Positions 11,104 through 22,309 of a stretch of 64,000 nt of DNA are shown here, piece after piece. Location of the stretch: positions 44,591,845 through 44,655,844 of the forward strand of contig NC_133771.1 of assembly GCF_003597395.2 (NCBI RefSeq), written 5' to 3'. The position numbers were made by a program, and so were the translations under genes. The notes below the pieces were generated by a model. That model was not told where the DNA came from, ran no database searches, and was given only the letters and a program-made list of their open reading frames with translations. This DNA comes from Chelonoidis abingdonii. Taxonomy: Eukaryota > Chordata > Testudines > Testudinidae. Positions within the stretch are counted from its first letter, which is position 1, and each line of letters opens with the position of its first letter.

Positions 11104-11390
11104 CAGGGGTAGGCAACCTATGGCACTGATTTTCAGTGGCACTCACACTGCCTGGGTCCGGGCCACCAGTCCGAGAGGCTCTGTATTTTAATTTAATTTT
11201 AAATGAAGCTTCTTAAACATTTTAAAAACCTTTTTTACTTTACATACAACAATAGTTTGGTTATATATTGTAGACTTATAGAAAGAGACCTTCTAAAAAT
11301 TTTAAAATGTATTACCGGCACACAAAAACTTAAATTAGAGTGAATAAATGAAGACTCGGCACACCGCTTCTGAAAGGTTGCCGACTCCTG
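11104..11390. mobile_element. hAT MITE, CAGGGGTAGGCAACC family
   Basis: The inverted ends are CAGGGGTAGGCAACC and GGTTGCCGACTCCTG. The 8-bp duplications ATCTAGAT (11096-11103) and GTCTAGAT (11391-11398) differ by one base. The AT-rich right half (TTATATATTGTAGACTTATA) is homologous to the right part of the longer element at 58477-59466, so this is an internal-deletion form of that family. Confidence 0.9.
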
Positions 11391-11398
11391 GTCTAGAT

Positions 11399-12120
11399 CA
11401 ACTCCTGGACATCTGAGTGCAGAGGGGGCCTTCTCCATGCAGCACTCTCCCTCTCTATTCCATCCTCTCCAGTTCTTCTTTTGTTTCTCCACGTGGAAGG
11501 GAATCTGTGGAATTTTGAAGGTGGTGCTGTGAATAGCAGAGAAAAGTATGATCTCCAGTGCATTGCCCTGCTGGGTGTCTGGAATTCCACATGTAAATTT
11601 GGGAGGGCAGTACCCTGGGTCCTCTTCACAAACGTTACTGTTACTCAGCAGTCACAGGGAGATGCAGTTGCATGGCTCCAGGAGGAGCCCCACTGTTAGG
11701 GAGATCGGAGCCATAAGAGCAGCATTTTTCCAGGAATAAGAGCTCCTCTTCATGAGTCCCCAAGGCCTGTACCATCAAGAAGGGCTGTGTTCTCTAAAAT
11801 GCACAGCCCGTTTAAATCTCTACTAGGAGAAGGAATGGCCCAAGAGAATTATGTGAGGATAGTTTCACAGAGTTTCTCTTCCTTACATCGCCGTTTCCTG
11901 TATTATATTTCTAAGGGAACCAGGTCTTTATCAACGATATTTATACTGCATTTTCTTAATTTTTATAAATATAATAATCTATACCTTTATAATTCTTCTT
12001 TAATATACATTAAAGAAAATATATATTGGTCTTGATATTTAGATACACTCTAGATTAGCCACAAGCATTGGCCTAGATGTAAGAATCACTTTGTGAAATT
12101 CTATGTTCAGTTTTATCAGT
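11399..12120. other. Unique DNA, no gene seen
   Basis: GC is mildly raised at 11400-11780. Several overlapping short open frames on both strands overlap each other, lack codon bias and match nothing I know. I see no repeat ends. Confidence 0.45.
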
Positions 12121-12705
12121 CATAGAAATATAGGGCTGGAAGAAACCTTGAGTGATGTCATTTAGTTCACCCACTAATGGTGAGGCAGGATCAAACACAC
12201 TTAGACTATCTCTGACAGGTGTTTGTCTAACCTGTTCTTAAAAACCTTCAGTGACAGGGATTCCACAATCTTCCTTGGTAACCTATACTAGTGCTTAACT
12301 ACCCTTACAGCTGGAAAGTTTTCCCTAATGCATAATCAAATCTCCCTTACTGCAGATTAAGCGGATTACTTCCTGTCCTACCTTCATGGGATGTGGAGAA
12401 TAATTGATCACTGGCCTCTTAAGAGAGCTCTTAACATATTTGAAGACTTATCACAGTGGTTCTCAAACTTTTGTACTGGTGACCCCTTTCATATAGCAAG
12501 CCTCTGAGTGTGACCTCCCCCTTATAAATTAAAAACACTTTTTAATATATTTAACACCATTATAAATGCTGGAGTGAAAGCAGGGTTTAGGGTGGAGGCT
12601 AACAGCTTGCAACCCCTCATGTAATAACCTTGTGACCTGTGAGGGGTCCCGACCTCCAGTTTGAAAACCCCTGACTTATCAGGTCTCCACTCAGTCTTCT
12701 GTTCT
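12121..12705 (-). mobile_element. CR1 LINE 3' fragment, minus strand
   Basis: It starts CATAGAAATATAGGGCTGGA, the complement of a CR1 3' tail, and shares with 5140-5350 the blocks GTTTGTCTAACCTGTTCTTA and AACCTTCAGTGACAGGGATT. It is interrupted at 12454-12673 by a hAT MITE. No frame is intact. Confidence 0.8.
12454..12673. mobile_element. hAT MITE, CAGTGGTTCTCAAAC (Charlie-like) ends
   Basis: The ends CAGTGGTTCTCAAACTTT and AGTTTGAAAACCCCTG are inverted repeats. The exact 8-bp duplication ACTTATCA flanks it (12446-12453 and 12674-12681). It interrupts the CR1 fragment and is therefore younger than it. Non-coding. Confidence 0.92.
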
Positions 12706-12710
12706 TTTTT

Positions 12711-12774
12711 GATTTATACAGGAAGTCAGACTAGATGATCATAATAGTCCATTTGGACTTTAATATCTATGAAA
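12711..12774 (+). mobile_element. CR1 LINE 3' tail, plus strand
   Basis: ACAGGAAGTCAGACTAGATG followed by a diverged CCATTTGGACTTTAATATCT and ATG reproduces the 3' end seen at 8490-8877. It abuts the truncated end of the minus-strand CR1 just upstream. Confidence 0.7.
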
Positions 12775-13078
12775 ACTTTACATTTCTGCAGAGCTGAGTT
12801 ACCTTATTTTCGTCCATGTCCCTGAATAAATGACCCAGCAACATGGAGGAGAGGGGATACAATTGGTATTAAGTCAGAGTTCTCTAAATTTAGTCAGGGT
12901 GGGGAAGAAAAGCGTTTCTATTGACTAAAATAATATGTTTTTTTTTTTTTTTTTTTTTACTTAGCACCGAGATACTACAATGATGGACGGATTAGATTAG
13001 ATAGACTCTCTAGACCTCATCCAACAAGATCCATACTTTATTGTCATATTTTATTCCATTTTCAAAACCTTACTTATG
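12775..13078. other. Unique DNA with a 21-base T run
   Basis: The T run is at 12938-12958. Nothing else recognised. Confidence 0.6.
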
Positions 13079-13083
13079 TTAAG

Positions 13084-13840
13084 TGTCATAAAACAGATAG
13101 TTAAGAGTTAATGCCTCTTTTACCTGGTAAAGGGTTAAGAAGTCACCTAGCCTAGCTGACACGACCAGAGGAACCCAATGGGGGAACAAGATTGAAGGAG
13201 GGAAGTTTTCCTTTGTTTAGTCAGTTTCAGTTCAGCTGGAGTGAAAAAGATCAAGGAACCAGCCTCTATCAGAATAGTAAAGTTTTAGAAAGGAATAAAT
13301 AGGTTTATGTTTATTTCTTTTGTAACCTGTCTTGTGCAATTAGAGGAAGAATCAAATTGGATATTTGGGTATTTTTGTGTAACTAAGTTTTTGCCCAGGG
13401 GAACATCCTCTGTGTTTGAATCTGTCGTCTGTGAGAGTAGCTGGTATGCTAATCTCTCCCAGAGGGTTTTCTTTTACCTTTTTTTTTTAATTAAAAGCCT
13501 TTTTTCTTAATACCTGATTGATTTTTCCTTGTTTTTAGAACCAAGGGGGTTGGATCTGGATCCACCAGGAGTTGGTGGGAGAAAGGAGGGGGAATGGTTA
13601 ATTTCTCCTTGTTTTAAGATCCAAGGGGTTTGGATCTGTGTTCACCAGGAAATTGGTGAAGTCTCTCAAGGCTACCCAGGAAGGGGAAGGTTTTGGGCGG
13701 GGGAAAGACGGTGTTCCAGACTGAGAAATCTGGATGGTGTCAGCAAGACCAGATCTAAGCTGGTAGTTAAGCTTACAGCTTCTCATGCAGGTCCCCCACA
13801 TCTGTACCCTAAAGTTCAGAGTGGGGAAGGAACCTTGACA
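13084..13840 (+). mobile_element. Solo LTR of an endogenous retrovirus-like element
   Basis: The block begins TGTCATAAAAC and ends CCTTGACA, i.e. TG...CA boundaries. The flanks TTAAG (13079-13083) and GTAAG (13841-13845) could be a 5-bp duplication with one mismatch. A candidate polyadenylation region ATTAAAAGCC lies near 13490, after a T run. A GATCCAAGGGG-type block with GGTTTGGATCTG is duplicated within the 3' part (about 13539-13570 and 13617-13650). No internal retroviral genes lie on either side, so this is a recombined solo LTR. Confidence 0.7.
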
Positions 13841-13845
13841 GTAAG

Positions 13846-15035
13846 AGAAAATAGAAATACATCATTCACATATATTTGAGAATGAAAGGCATTAAGAGGA
13901 GAAACTCCTTTAAAATAATACTATAGAACAAGTTCAAAACAACAGATTTCAATGCTAATCTTGAGCCATTACTATGGAATACTGTTGTATATGAGAAAGA
14001 GAGAGAGAGAGAGACAGGAAAGTCTGAATAGTCCCCTCCCCAAAGTCAATTCCCTTTCAAATATTTGCTTAGTATGCAACAGAATATCTTCTCTCTCAAA
14101 CCAGGATGACAATTATCTTACAATTAGTTGGCAGGAAACATGAAGTAAACCAAACCTAACTTGGCAATTTAAATTTCTCAGGAAGGCTCAGGACATCACC
14201 TAGGTTATAAACTAACTTTCTTACACAGAATTTGTTTACTGTAGTTCATGTCTCCTAAAAACAATTTATAATATTATTTTAACTCTTCTTTCAGAGAGCT
14301 AACAAAATGTTGCCTAGTATGAAAGCAGCTGTAAAGTAAATTTTAGTATTGAGAAGCGAACAAGGATATCACTTTTTGGGTCCTGTCATATTTGATATTG
14401 TGTCTCTCTTTCACTGCTGGGATAAAGCATGACTTAAATAATAAGCACAGAGTCTTGTCCACATCACAAACTGCCTCACAATAGGGAGAGGTTATGCTAG
14501 AACAGTGGAAGTGTGACAAATCATAACAACAACAATACTGCTTAGTGAAGCTTGCTTACTAGGTGCCAAAACTACTATATCTGTGATTCTTATTGCTGTA
14601 ATCAGTCTCTAACTTAGTCTTTAGGTTGGGTCAGCATTCCGAGCTCCACCTCTTTAGCAAGAAAAGCTGATGCAGACACATCACTTGTACTACTTGAGCT
14701 CCACTGGCTTCCTATTAACTTCAGAGAAGATGTCTAAAGTCTTGGTCCGAATCTACAAATCACTTCTTAGACTGAAGTCATTAATCCTTAAAACAACTAC
14801 AGCCCACAGCTATGATGGAATTAGATAGGCCCAGGTTTAAATAAACAGGTTCTAGAAATACTGCATTTCTGGTGGAAGAACCTTGACTGTGGAATTGCTA
14901 GCCAAAAAAACTCAGACTGTGTCTGACCAGCTCAAATCTGCCCAGTGTTCAGATCAGGGCGAAAAAAAAAAATCAGCTTTTCAGTTAAGCCTTCTGCTTG
15001 AATCAATGTTCTCTAAAAGGAGGGGGAGAATGAAG
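13846..15035. other. Unique DNA with a GA microsatellite
   Basis: The GA run is at 13999-14014. The rest is AT-rich and unannotated except for a possible LINE remnant at 14690-14790. Confidence 0.5.
14690..14790 (+). pseudogene. Possible L2/CR1-like reverse transcriptase C-terminal remnant
   Basis: The plus strand reads ELHWLPINFR and, after a frame disruption, SKVLVRIYKSL. The LHWLP...R...K.L...YK pattern is typical of the region downstream of the catalytic domain in L2-like LINEs. Only about 100 bases are alignable by eye. Confidence 0.35.
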
Positions 15036-15042
15036 AAAAGCT

Positions 15043-16093
15043 GTGTAAAGAGCAGCCCTGGCTCCCTGCCGCACCTGAGGGGGAGGAGCCAGAGCAGGCG
15101 CCTCAGTGGGCGGAGCCACTGCCGCCTGTCCCCGCTCCCCGGAAGTCAAGGGGCGGGACAGGAAGTATAAAAGCCCGGCCCCAGAGCTCAGTTGGAGGCC
15201 GGCCGCCAAAGAGGGCAGACGCTGAGGCTGAGCTCCCGCTGGGCCCAGCCTGCCCCGTGCGGCACTACCCGAGGAGCGCTGACCGGACCTGCCTCGCGCC
15301 GGTACCCAGAGGAGTGCTGGCCGGACCTGCCTCGGCCCGGAATCGAGAGGACCCGAGCCGAACCTGCCGAGGGCCACTGTCTCGGAGAACCCCAGCCTGA
15401 CCTGCCCTGCGCTCTCCCATCCCAAGGAAGCTGGCGAACGAGTATCCTGCCTCCCCAGTATACCGAAGAACCATGGCCTGGGAACCCAAGCCGAATACTA
15501 CGCAGTCGGAAGAAAGGTACCGAGGAGAGGGGGAAACTGAAGTAGCCGGGGTGGCCGACCCCAGTCTGGCTTCAGGGGACTGTGAACCCATTGTCAGTGT
15601 GGTGCGGCCTGGATTCCCCACTGACTGCAGCGAACCTTGCCGCTTGCTAAGGGCCCCGGGCTGGGACACAGTGGAGTGGGCAGGCCTTGTCCCCATGCCA
15701 ACCCATCCAAAGGGTGGGCAGAATTTTCTCTCTTCTCTCTCTCTCTTCTCTCTGGCCTGAGGAAGGCTTCTCATAGATTGTGTTTGATCAGCCACTGACA
15801 GTAGGAGCTGAGCCTGAACTGTTTGCTGCCTGCCCTGCCCAAGGGCCAGGGCTCATAGACTGTGTCTGCTCAGCCCCTGACACTAGGAGCTGAACCTGAA
15901 CTGTTTGCTGTTCGCCCTGCCTACAGGCCGGGCTTAGACGCTGTGCTCCGGGCTTGTCCCTGTTATCGGACTCTCTCTCGTCCTGCGACCCTGTCAAGGC
16001 CGCCCGACGTCGTAGAACTGCTGTACGTGTAAAGAGCAGCCCTGGCTCCCTGCCGCACCTGAGGGGACGTACCCCAGTACGACCGGCTTACAC
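15043..16093 (+). mobile_element. CpG-rich LTR-like block with a 40-bp direct repeat
   Basis: An identical 40-bp segment starting GTGTAAAGAGCAGCCCTGGC occurs at 15043-15082 and 16027-16066. The second copy runs on to CCGGCTTACAC, giving short inverted ends GTGTAA...TTACAC. In between is CpG- and GC-rich DNA with a TATA box and internal tandem degeneracy (CCGGACCTGCCTCG repeated near 15283 and 15320; a GAGCTGA-CCTGAACTGTTTGC block repeated near 15807 and 15889). These are features of an LTR with its promoter, probably a retrotransposon. The frame at 15473-15760 has no match I recognise and is not called as a gene. Confidence 0.5.
15150..15190 (+). promoter_or_regulatory. GC box plus TATA box
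   Basis: GGGGCGGG at 15150-15157 is followed by TATAAAA at 15166-15172, a classic RNA polymerase II core promoter arrangement, within the LTR-like block. Transcription would start near 15195-15205 if used. Confidence 0.5.
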
Positions 16094-18289
16094 GCTCCTA
16101 CAAAAAAAAGAATGGTACCTTCCCCAAAACATTTTCTTGGCATTGGTGTCTTTTTAATTTTGTACCACACTTAGTGACCACTTAGGTGTTTTGTAACAGC
16201 TTCTAGACAGAAAGAATGATTGATTCCCTAAGTACTAAAATTAATTGCATTCAGTCTAAATGCTGATAAAGGTAAACTCCACTTAATATCCCCACTTTCA
16301 TTGGCAGTTATACTAATTCAACATTTCATTCAAAATATCTATATACAATTCTAAAAATCATGGGACAGAAAAGAAACCCCAGGATCTAAAAACATTCATC
16401 TAATAAATATCAATTAGTATAAAATATCTATGTAAAATATATATTGTTGCATTCTCTCCCCTCCCCCGAACCTCCCAAGATATATCTGGTGAAACGATGC
16501 AATACTTTCTTATGTTAGTTTGCTATATTATTATTTACATAGTGTCATTAGTATATATGGTACAATACAAAAGGTGACATTTCTCAGACAAACAGATCCT
16601 CTCTCTAGGTGTTAATTCTCTAAAAGGCAAAGCAGGTACAATACTGCACAGAATTGTGAATGGACATTAAGGTAGCAATGTTTCCTGAAATAGGTTGCTC
16701 TTCTCTCGAAATAAAAATCACATAAATTGTACAATTGTGTATGTTCTCTTTTAAACATGATATAGTAAATTGTCAGCATGTTTCACAGAGACTTACGTGC
16801 CCACAGCACAACTGTAACAGAATGCATGCAAGCACGGCACTAAAACATTGTACTCTTGTATCTCAGAGGATAGGGATTTCCAATTTTAATTTACTTTGGG
16901 GTGTTTATGGATTTCAGCAAATACCAAAACTAAAAACAACAAACAAGCAAGCTAAGCTGAGCAGAGTTAAAAAGAAATAATGGGCAGCTTTAAATTCAGA
17001 TACAACATAGACAAATAGAACGTGTCAGACTAATTTTACACAGTGAAACTATTCATAACACTAAAATAAATACTATTTGAAATTCCAGAGATATCCTTAA
17101 TCTACTTGTAACTATTCTCTTTAACATCTGTCATGTCATATTTAAAGTTTCTCATCATAAGAAGCTATCTTATTTTAAAAACAATTTTGTTTTTCACAGA
17201 GGTACCATACATCACTTATACCCTGTTCCTGTACATGTTAGGGAATGCTCCAGAGTCCATTAGCCTTATTTCCTGTTACTTAACGCTTCCCAACATGCCT
17301 AAGTGCTCAAGGGTACTGTAACTAATAAATATACTTCTCTTTTCCTTTGACGTATTACAAATATATATTTTTTATAATGTGTAGGTGATACCAACGGTGA
17401 AACAGTGATAGAAAAGCCAAATTGGATATCAGTATTTCTTTAGTGATAAACTGTTTTATGTGATAAAGCAGTCAAGAAAACATTATGAATTATTATTATT
17501 ATTGTTTGTTTCTTTCTCGTAGTACTTAAAAAAGTCTTAGGAACTTTTAAACCATAAAGGAAGGCCTAGTCCCTTCCTCAAATGAAGGTCTTGCTTCAGA
17601 ATATTGCTAGTTTGGTTACTCTATAATATTTGTAATGATTAAAATACACAGTATAGGATAATTCAGAATGAAATGCATGAGTGTTTAAATTTAATATAAT
17701 ATAAAGCTTTCTTGTGTCAAATTATAAAACATAATGGAAACTGAAACTGTGCTTTTTTCGCTAGTAATCATAGACAGGTCTGTCTGAACCGAAAGCAGAC
17801 TAGAATAGACCGTGACTCGACTTTTGGATGTGAACTATACGTGCATTCATTATTATTGGCTATTACCCATATTCTGAAAACTCTTATCATGACTGGGTAT
17901 GTTACAAAATTTAAGATTATTCTGTTATCCTCTGAAAGAAAGAACTTTCCTCCTCATCCTATCCTGTTTACTTGACTTTTCACTCTGGTTAGGTGACATT
18001 GGATGATTCCAGGAGATATGTTGATCATTTTATGACATGATTGTTTTGAGAAATACCAACTTAAACATTCACAACTTGTGAGTTGTTTTAAAGGTGGTGA
18101 AATTCAGCTATAGGTTGATCTGTTGTAGATGTGATTCCATAATCATATGCTGCCCTATGTTACAGAAGTTATCTACAAATAAGGTGTTTGTATTACATCC
18201 GGGAAGGAACAGAATGTTTAGATTAGTAGGAAATTCTATGAGTTTGAAAACAAATCTGTAAAATTGGGACAAACAAAACTTTTGATACT
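16094..18289. other. Unique AT-rich DNA, no gene seen
   Basis: Long AT-rich stretch with an ATT microsatellite near 17488-17502. No repeat ends or convincing frames. Confidence 0.5.
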
Positions 18290-18607
18290 TCCCAGGAGGC
18301 AAATTTCTGGGGGGAAAATTGTTTGCAGTCAAATATTTTGTTTCAATAAAATCAAAATGTTTCATTCTGATTTTGATTTTTTAACTTTAAAAACATAATA
18401 TTAAAGAAAAGAAAATATAGAAACAAAAAGTTATTTTGAAATGAAAAATTGAGATGTTCTCTTCCAAAAATACCAAAACAGAACTTCTTTCCCTCCCAAA
18501 TGAAAATTTGTCAAAAATTTTCATGATCCTGCAAGTGTTTTATTTTTGACAACTTGGCATTTTCTAACATAACAAATGTTTTGTCAGAAAATTCCCTACC
18601 AGTTCTA
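18290..18607. repeat. Old dispersed repeat rich in TTTTGACAAA motifs
   Basis: Motifs such as AAATTTGTCAAAAATTTTCA and TGTTTTGTCAGAAAATTCCC alternate in both orientations, ending CTACCAGTTCTA. This resembles an ancient MITE-like family common in sauropsids. Boundaries are approximate. Confidence 0.4.
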
Positions 18608-19082
18608 ATTAGTATACATGTAAATAGTTAGTAGATACAATGCCAATAGATAGCACTCAATAATACATAGCATTGTTCCTGGGTTTTGTAGGTCCAATAA
18701 ATTTGTCATTGTTGTGAACTGCAAATGCCTTCCTCTGTATAGCAACCTACATGGAGATTTTAACTTTCTCCATTGGGAATGCCCTACCCCTTACTGTCAT
18801 GAGTAAAAGCTGGACATTGACACTAGAGGATCACTGCAGAACATGTGATGGGATGAAGAATAGGAGAGGTGGTAATTGAGATAGGTGGGTCCAATCCAAT
18901 TCCAGGTTTGGAGATAGATCCAAGACCTTGAAAGGGACCCAGAAACAGATTGGCACCCAATGTAGAGTGAGGAGGATGGCTATACTGCATTCACATCTGT
19001 CAGGTTTGCTCTGCCTGTTGTTTCCATGTGGCCTCCAGTGTCAGCCCCAGGTGTAGTATGTTGTAATTGTCCAGACTGAAAG
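18608..19082. other. Unique DNA, no gene seen
   Basis: Nothing recognised; GC is slightly higher than in the region to the left. Confidence 0.5.
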
Positions 19083-19084
19083 TA

Positions 19085-19384
19085 GAGTAGAACCTCAAGA
19101 GTTACAAACACCAGAGTTATGAACTGACTAGTCGACCACACACCTCATTTGGAACTGGAAGTATGGAATCAGGCAGCAGCAGAGTGGGGGAAAAGTACAG
19201 TACTGTGTTAAATGTAAACCACTAAAAAATAAAGGGAAAGCAGCATTTTTCTTCTGCACAGTAAAGTTTCAAAGCTGTATTAAGTCAATGTTCAGTTGTT
19301 AACTTTTGAAAGAACCATAACGTTTTGTTCAGAGTTACAAACAACCTCCATTCCCAAGATGTTCATAACTCGGAGGTTCTACTG
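19085..19384. mobile_element. Tigger/pogo-like Tc1-mariner MITE (copy 1)
   Basis: The ends GAGTAGAACCTCAAGAGTTA and CTCGGAGGTTCTACTG are inverted repeats, flanked by TA dinucleotides (19083-19084 and 19385-19386) as expected for Tc1/mariner. It is homologous to 57838-58239 (shared blocks CAGAGTTATGAAC, AGGCAGCAGCAGAG, GTCAATGTTCAGTTGT). Non-coding. Confidence 0.85.
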
Positions 19385-19386
19385 TA

Positions 19387-19915
19387 ATTAATATATTAGT
19401 TGCTGTGTCTTCACCGGAGAGGAATGGGTATAGCAATGGGGCCACCTGTGCTCTTATGGTCCAGGAATACTGAAGAGTCCAAAACTGAAGGCAAAATGCT
19501 TCCCTCTGCTTCTTATTTTCTAATCCATCCAGTTGCCTACCTTTCTCTATCGTAATAGGCCAGCTCCTTTTCTGCTGTGTAGAGACTACACAATACTACT
19601 TGCATGTGCCCTGTCTCCTTAAGAAAAGTAGTGCCATTTGCTAACAGCATTTTCCTATAAGAAAAAAAGATGCTAGCACCAATCATTCTTTTATTATGGA
19701 AAAGGCAGTGCTAACTTGTAACTTAGACATTTTAAGGAACCTATGCCTGTTACTCCACTCTGTTAGTGGAAGCAGTGCCAAAAGTTTCCTTCTCTTCATA
19801 AGGAAATTCATGCTAATCACGTATCATTTAACAAGCAAACCCACTTGGGAAAGCAGTGTCAGGGAATAACATTTTTTCCCCACAACAAATATTAGAAAAA
19901 CGAAAACAAACAAAC
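19387..19915. other. Unique DNA, no gene seen
   Basis: Nothing recognised. Confidence 0.5.
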
Positions 19916-19927
19916 AAAAAACAACAA

Positions 19928-20125
19928 AAGCAGCAAAGAGTCCTGTGGCACCTTATAGACTAACAGACTACTGGAGCATGAGCTTTTGTAGGTGAATACC
20001 CACTTCGTTGGATGCATCCACCCACGAAAGCTCATGCTCCAATACATCTGTTAGTCCATAAGGTGCCACAGGACTCTTTGCTGCTTTTATAGATCCAGAC
20101 TAACATGGCTACCCCTCTGATACAT
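19928..20125. mobile_element. Penelope-like foldback (inverted terminal arms)
   Basis: The left arm starts AAGCAGCAAAGAGTCCTGTG and the right arm ends with the same sequence inverted before ATAGATCCAGACTAACATGG. The exact 12-bp duplication AAAAAACAACAA flanks it (19916-19927 and 20126-20137). The right arm lacks the CTGACGAAGTGGG part, so only the left arm retains a degenerate hammerhead-like core (CCAACGA on the minus strand). Confidence 0.85.
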
Positions 20126-20137
20126 AAAAAACAACAA

Positions 20138-20395
20138 CTGGTTATTAGTGGCTTTGTACAGTCTTGGTGACAAAAGTGCCATGTGGTGTCTCTGCTAATA
20201 TGGCATAAGGAATGCAGAGCTAGTCAGTGACATTTTTTACAAGTGAGTGAAGCATTCACATGGATTCCACATGGTTATCATTGGAAAGAGCACCAAGAGT
20301 GACATTTATAAAAATCAAAACAAAAGGAGAATTTAACAAAAACATGTAATGTTTTGTAAAACCAAAGTGCTGAAGAAAAATAGCCATTAGGCAGG
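20138..20395. other. Unique DNA
   Basis: Nothing recognised. Confidence 0.5.
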
Positions 20396-20510
20396 ATTTT
20401 CAAAAGTGCTCAGCATTGGCCTGTTTCTGCTTTTACTGAAAAAATAATTTAAAAAAATAATTATCCAGCGCTTTCAGTGGGAGTTAAGCCTGCCTCAACC
20501 CATCCCAAAG
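20396..20510. repeat. Left part of a split MITE (TTTTCAAAAGTGCTCAGCA)
   Basis: GATTTTCAAAAGTGCTCAGC begins a repeat whose inverted end, TGAGTGCTTTTGAAAATCCC, is found at about 21719-21738. The hAT element at 20719-21568 lies between the two arms. Confidence 0.45.
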
Positions 20511-20612
20511 GAGCCTGACCTCCCAGTGCTACCCTATAACAAACTTCACCTACTTCCCCACTAAGTGCAAGGCACATTTTTGTCTTTGCCTTCTCTAACA
20601 AACATATAGTGA

Positions 20613-20667
20613 CACTTGTGTATGTATATGTGTACACAAATATATATATATTATATATATATATTAA
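20613..20667. repeat. AT/TG microsatellite
   Basis: Alternating TATGTATATGTG followed by a TA-rich palindrome TATATATATATTATATATATA. Confidence 0.8.
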
Positions 20668-20718
20668 AAAAAATCCCAAACAATACAGTTCCCTGCACAT
20701 GCTTCCCTGGAAAGAGGA

Positions 20719-21568
20719 AAGGGTTGCCAACTGTCTAATCACACAAACCCAAACACTCTTGTCCTGTTCGGCCCCTTCCCTGAGGCCCCACCCTTTCTCC
20801 AAGGCTCTGCCCCACTCACTCCATCTCCCCACCCTCACTCACTTTCACCAGGCTGGGTCAGGGTGTTGTGCCGTGGGGTCTGGGCTGGGGCTGAGAGGTT
20901 CAGAGTGTGGGAGGGGGCTCTGGGCTGAGCCTGGGGCAGGGGGCTGGGGTGCAAAATGAGGTGTAGGCTCCTGGAGGGGACTCAGGGCTGGGAAAGGGGG
21001 TTGGGGTGCAGGACGAGGTTTGGGTTACTGGCTCCAGGGAGGGGCTCAGGGCTGGGGCAAGGGATTGGGGGGAAGGAGGGCAGAAGGGGTGCAAGCTCCA
21101 GCCGGGCTGCACTTACCTCAGGCGGCTCCCACTCGGCAGCACACTGGGGTTAAGGAAGGCTCCCTGCCTGGCCTGGACCCACGCCAGTCCCGGAAGTGGC
21201 CAGCATGTTCCTGAGGCCCTTGTGTGGAGGGTCAGGGGACTCCGTGCGCTGCCCCTGTCTGCAGGCAGCACCCTGCAACTCCCATTGGCCGTAGTTCCTG
21301 GTCAATGGTAGCTGCAGAGTTAGCACTTAGGGAGGGGGCAGTGAGTGGAGACCCCCCTAACACCAGATGCCGCAGGACATACTGGCCGCTTCCCTGAGCG
21401 GCACGGGGCCAGGCCGGATCAGGCCAGGCCGGGAGCCTGCCTTAGCCCCACTGTACTGCCAAGTGCCGAGCAGACTTTTAGCAGCCTAAAATCTCATGGT
21501 TTGGCTTCAGTAGTCTCTGGGAAATAGAGCTTGATTCCAGGAGATTCCCAGCAAGGTAGGTAACTCTA
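20719..21568. mobile_element. GC-rich hAT-type element, AGGGTTGCCAAC ends
   Basis: The ends AAGGGTTGCCAACTG and GGTAGGTAACTCTA are imperfect inverted repeats. The exact 8-bp duplication AAAGAGGA flanks it (20711-20718 and 21569-21576), the hAT signature. The interior is GC-rich with degenerate GGGGCTGGGGTGCA-like tandem units. It is the same family as 46994-48039 and 50816-50915. Open frames inside are by-products of the repeat. Confidence 0.85.
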
Positions 21569-21576
21569 AAAGAGGA

Positions 21577-22300
21577 TAAGAGAACAAATATATGACAGAT
21601 GGCTGTCACATTGCTTAATGCACTAATTGAAGAAGCTCTGATATTACAGTGAGAACCTACAGTAAGAACCTATATAGAATAGTATGTAGAATGGATAAGG
21701 AGCAGTTAGGCCAAGGCTGAGTGCTTTTGAAAATCCCACCCTTAGTGAAAAGCTATGAAGCACAAGGCAACGGATGAAACTACAAACAATTGGTTTTGAC
21801 AGATATCCTGGTAATTTACACTTCAACAGTGTCACATTTAAATGTATGTTTGACTGAGTCAGACTCAGCAGGAAGAATGTAACTGCCATTTTGTAATAAC
21901 GAAGATTCCCGCATCACTTTCACTTTATTAAATCTGTCATCAACACAGAAAAGTGTTGCACGTAATACGTCTGATTTATGTATTTTCAAAATGAGGCAGT
22001 TAATTAAATATTCCACATTAACCCCACCATTTTTCATGTGGAGGTATCTGAGAGGCTGCAGTTATTTCCTGTTGTAAATATAGTAAAGTATTGGGCCAGA
22101 CTCCCTGTTGCCCACATAAGGAGGCACAGCATAAAAGGTGCAACTCACCCCCCCCATCCCCCAACAGGGAATTGAATCAACTGCTTAGCTTCTCCTGGAG
22201 AAGTGTGAAAGAAGCCCAAGATATAGGGAATCTCTCTTAAAAATATAATACCATTTAAAACCAGAATTAAATGTTTAAATTTACCGTGTGTGTGTATGTG
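21577..22300. other. Unique DNA including the right arm of a split MITE
   Basis: GAGTGCTTTTGAAAATCCCA at about 21720-21740 is the inverted arm noted at 20396. A TG microsatellite lies near 22284-22304. No gene seen. Confidence 0.4.
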
Positions 22301-22309
22301 TGTATTATA

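Noticed and set aside
15473..15760. 95-codon frame starting MAWEPKPNTTQSEE in the CpG-rich block
   Set aside because: It lies downstream of a TATA box, but it has no recognised motif and antisense frames of similar length overlap it; more likely LTR sequence.
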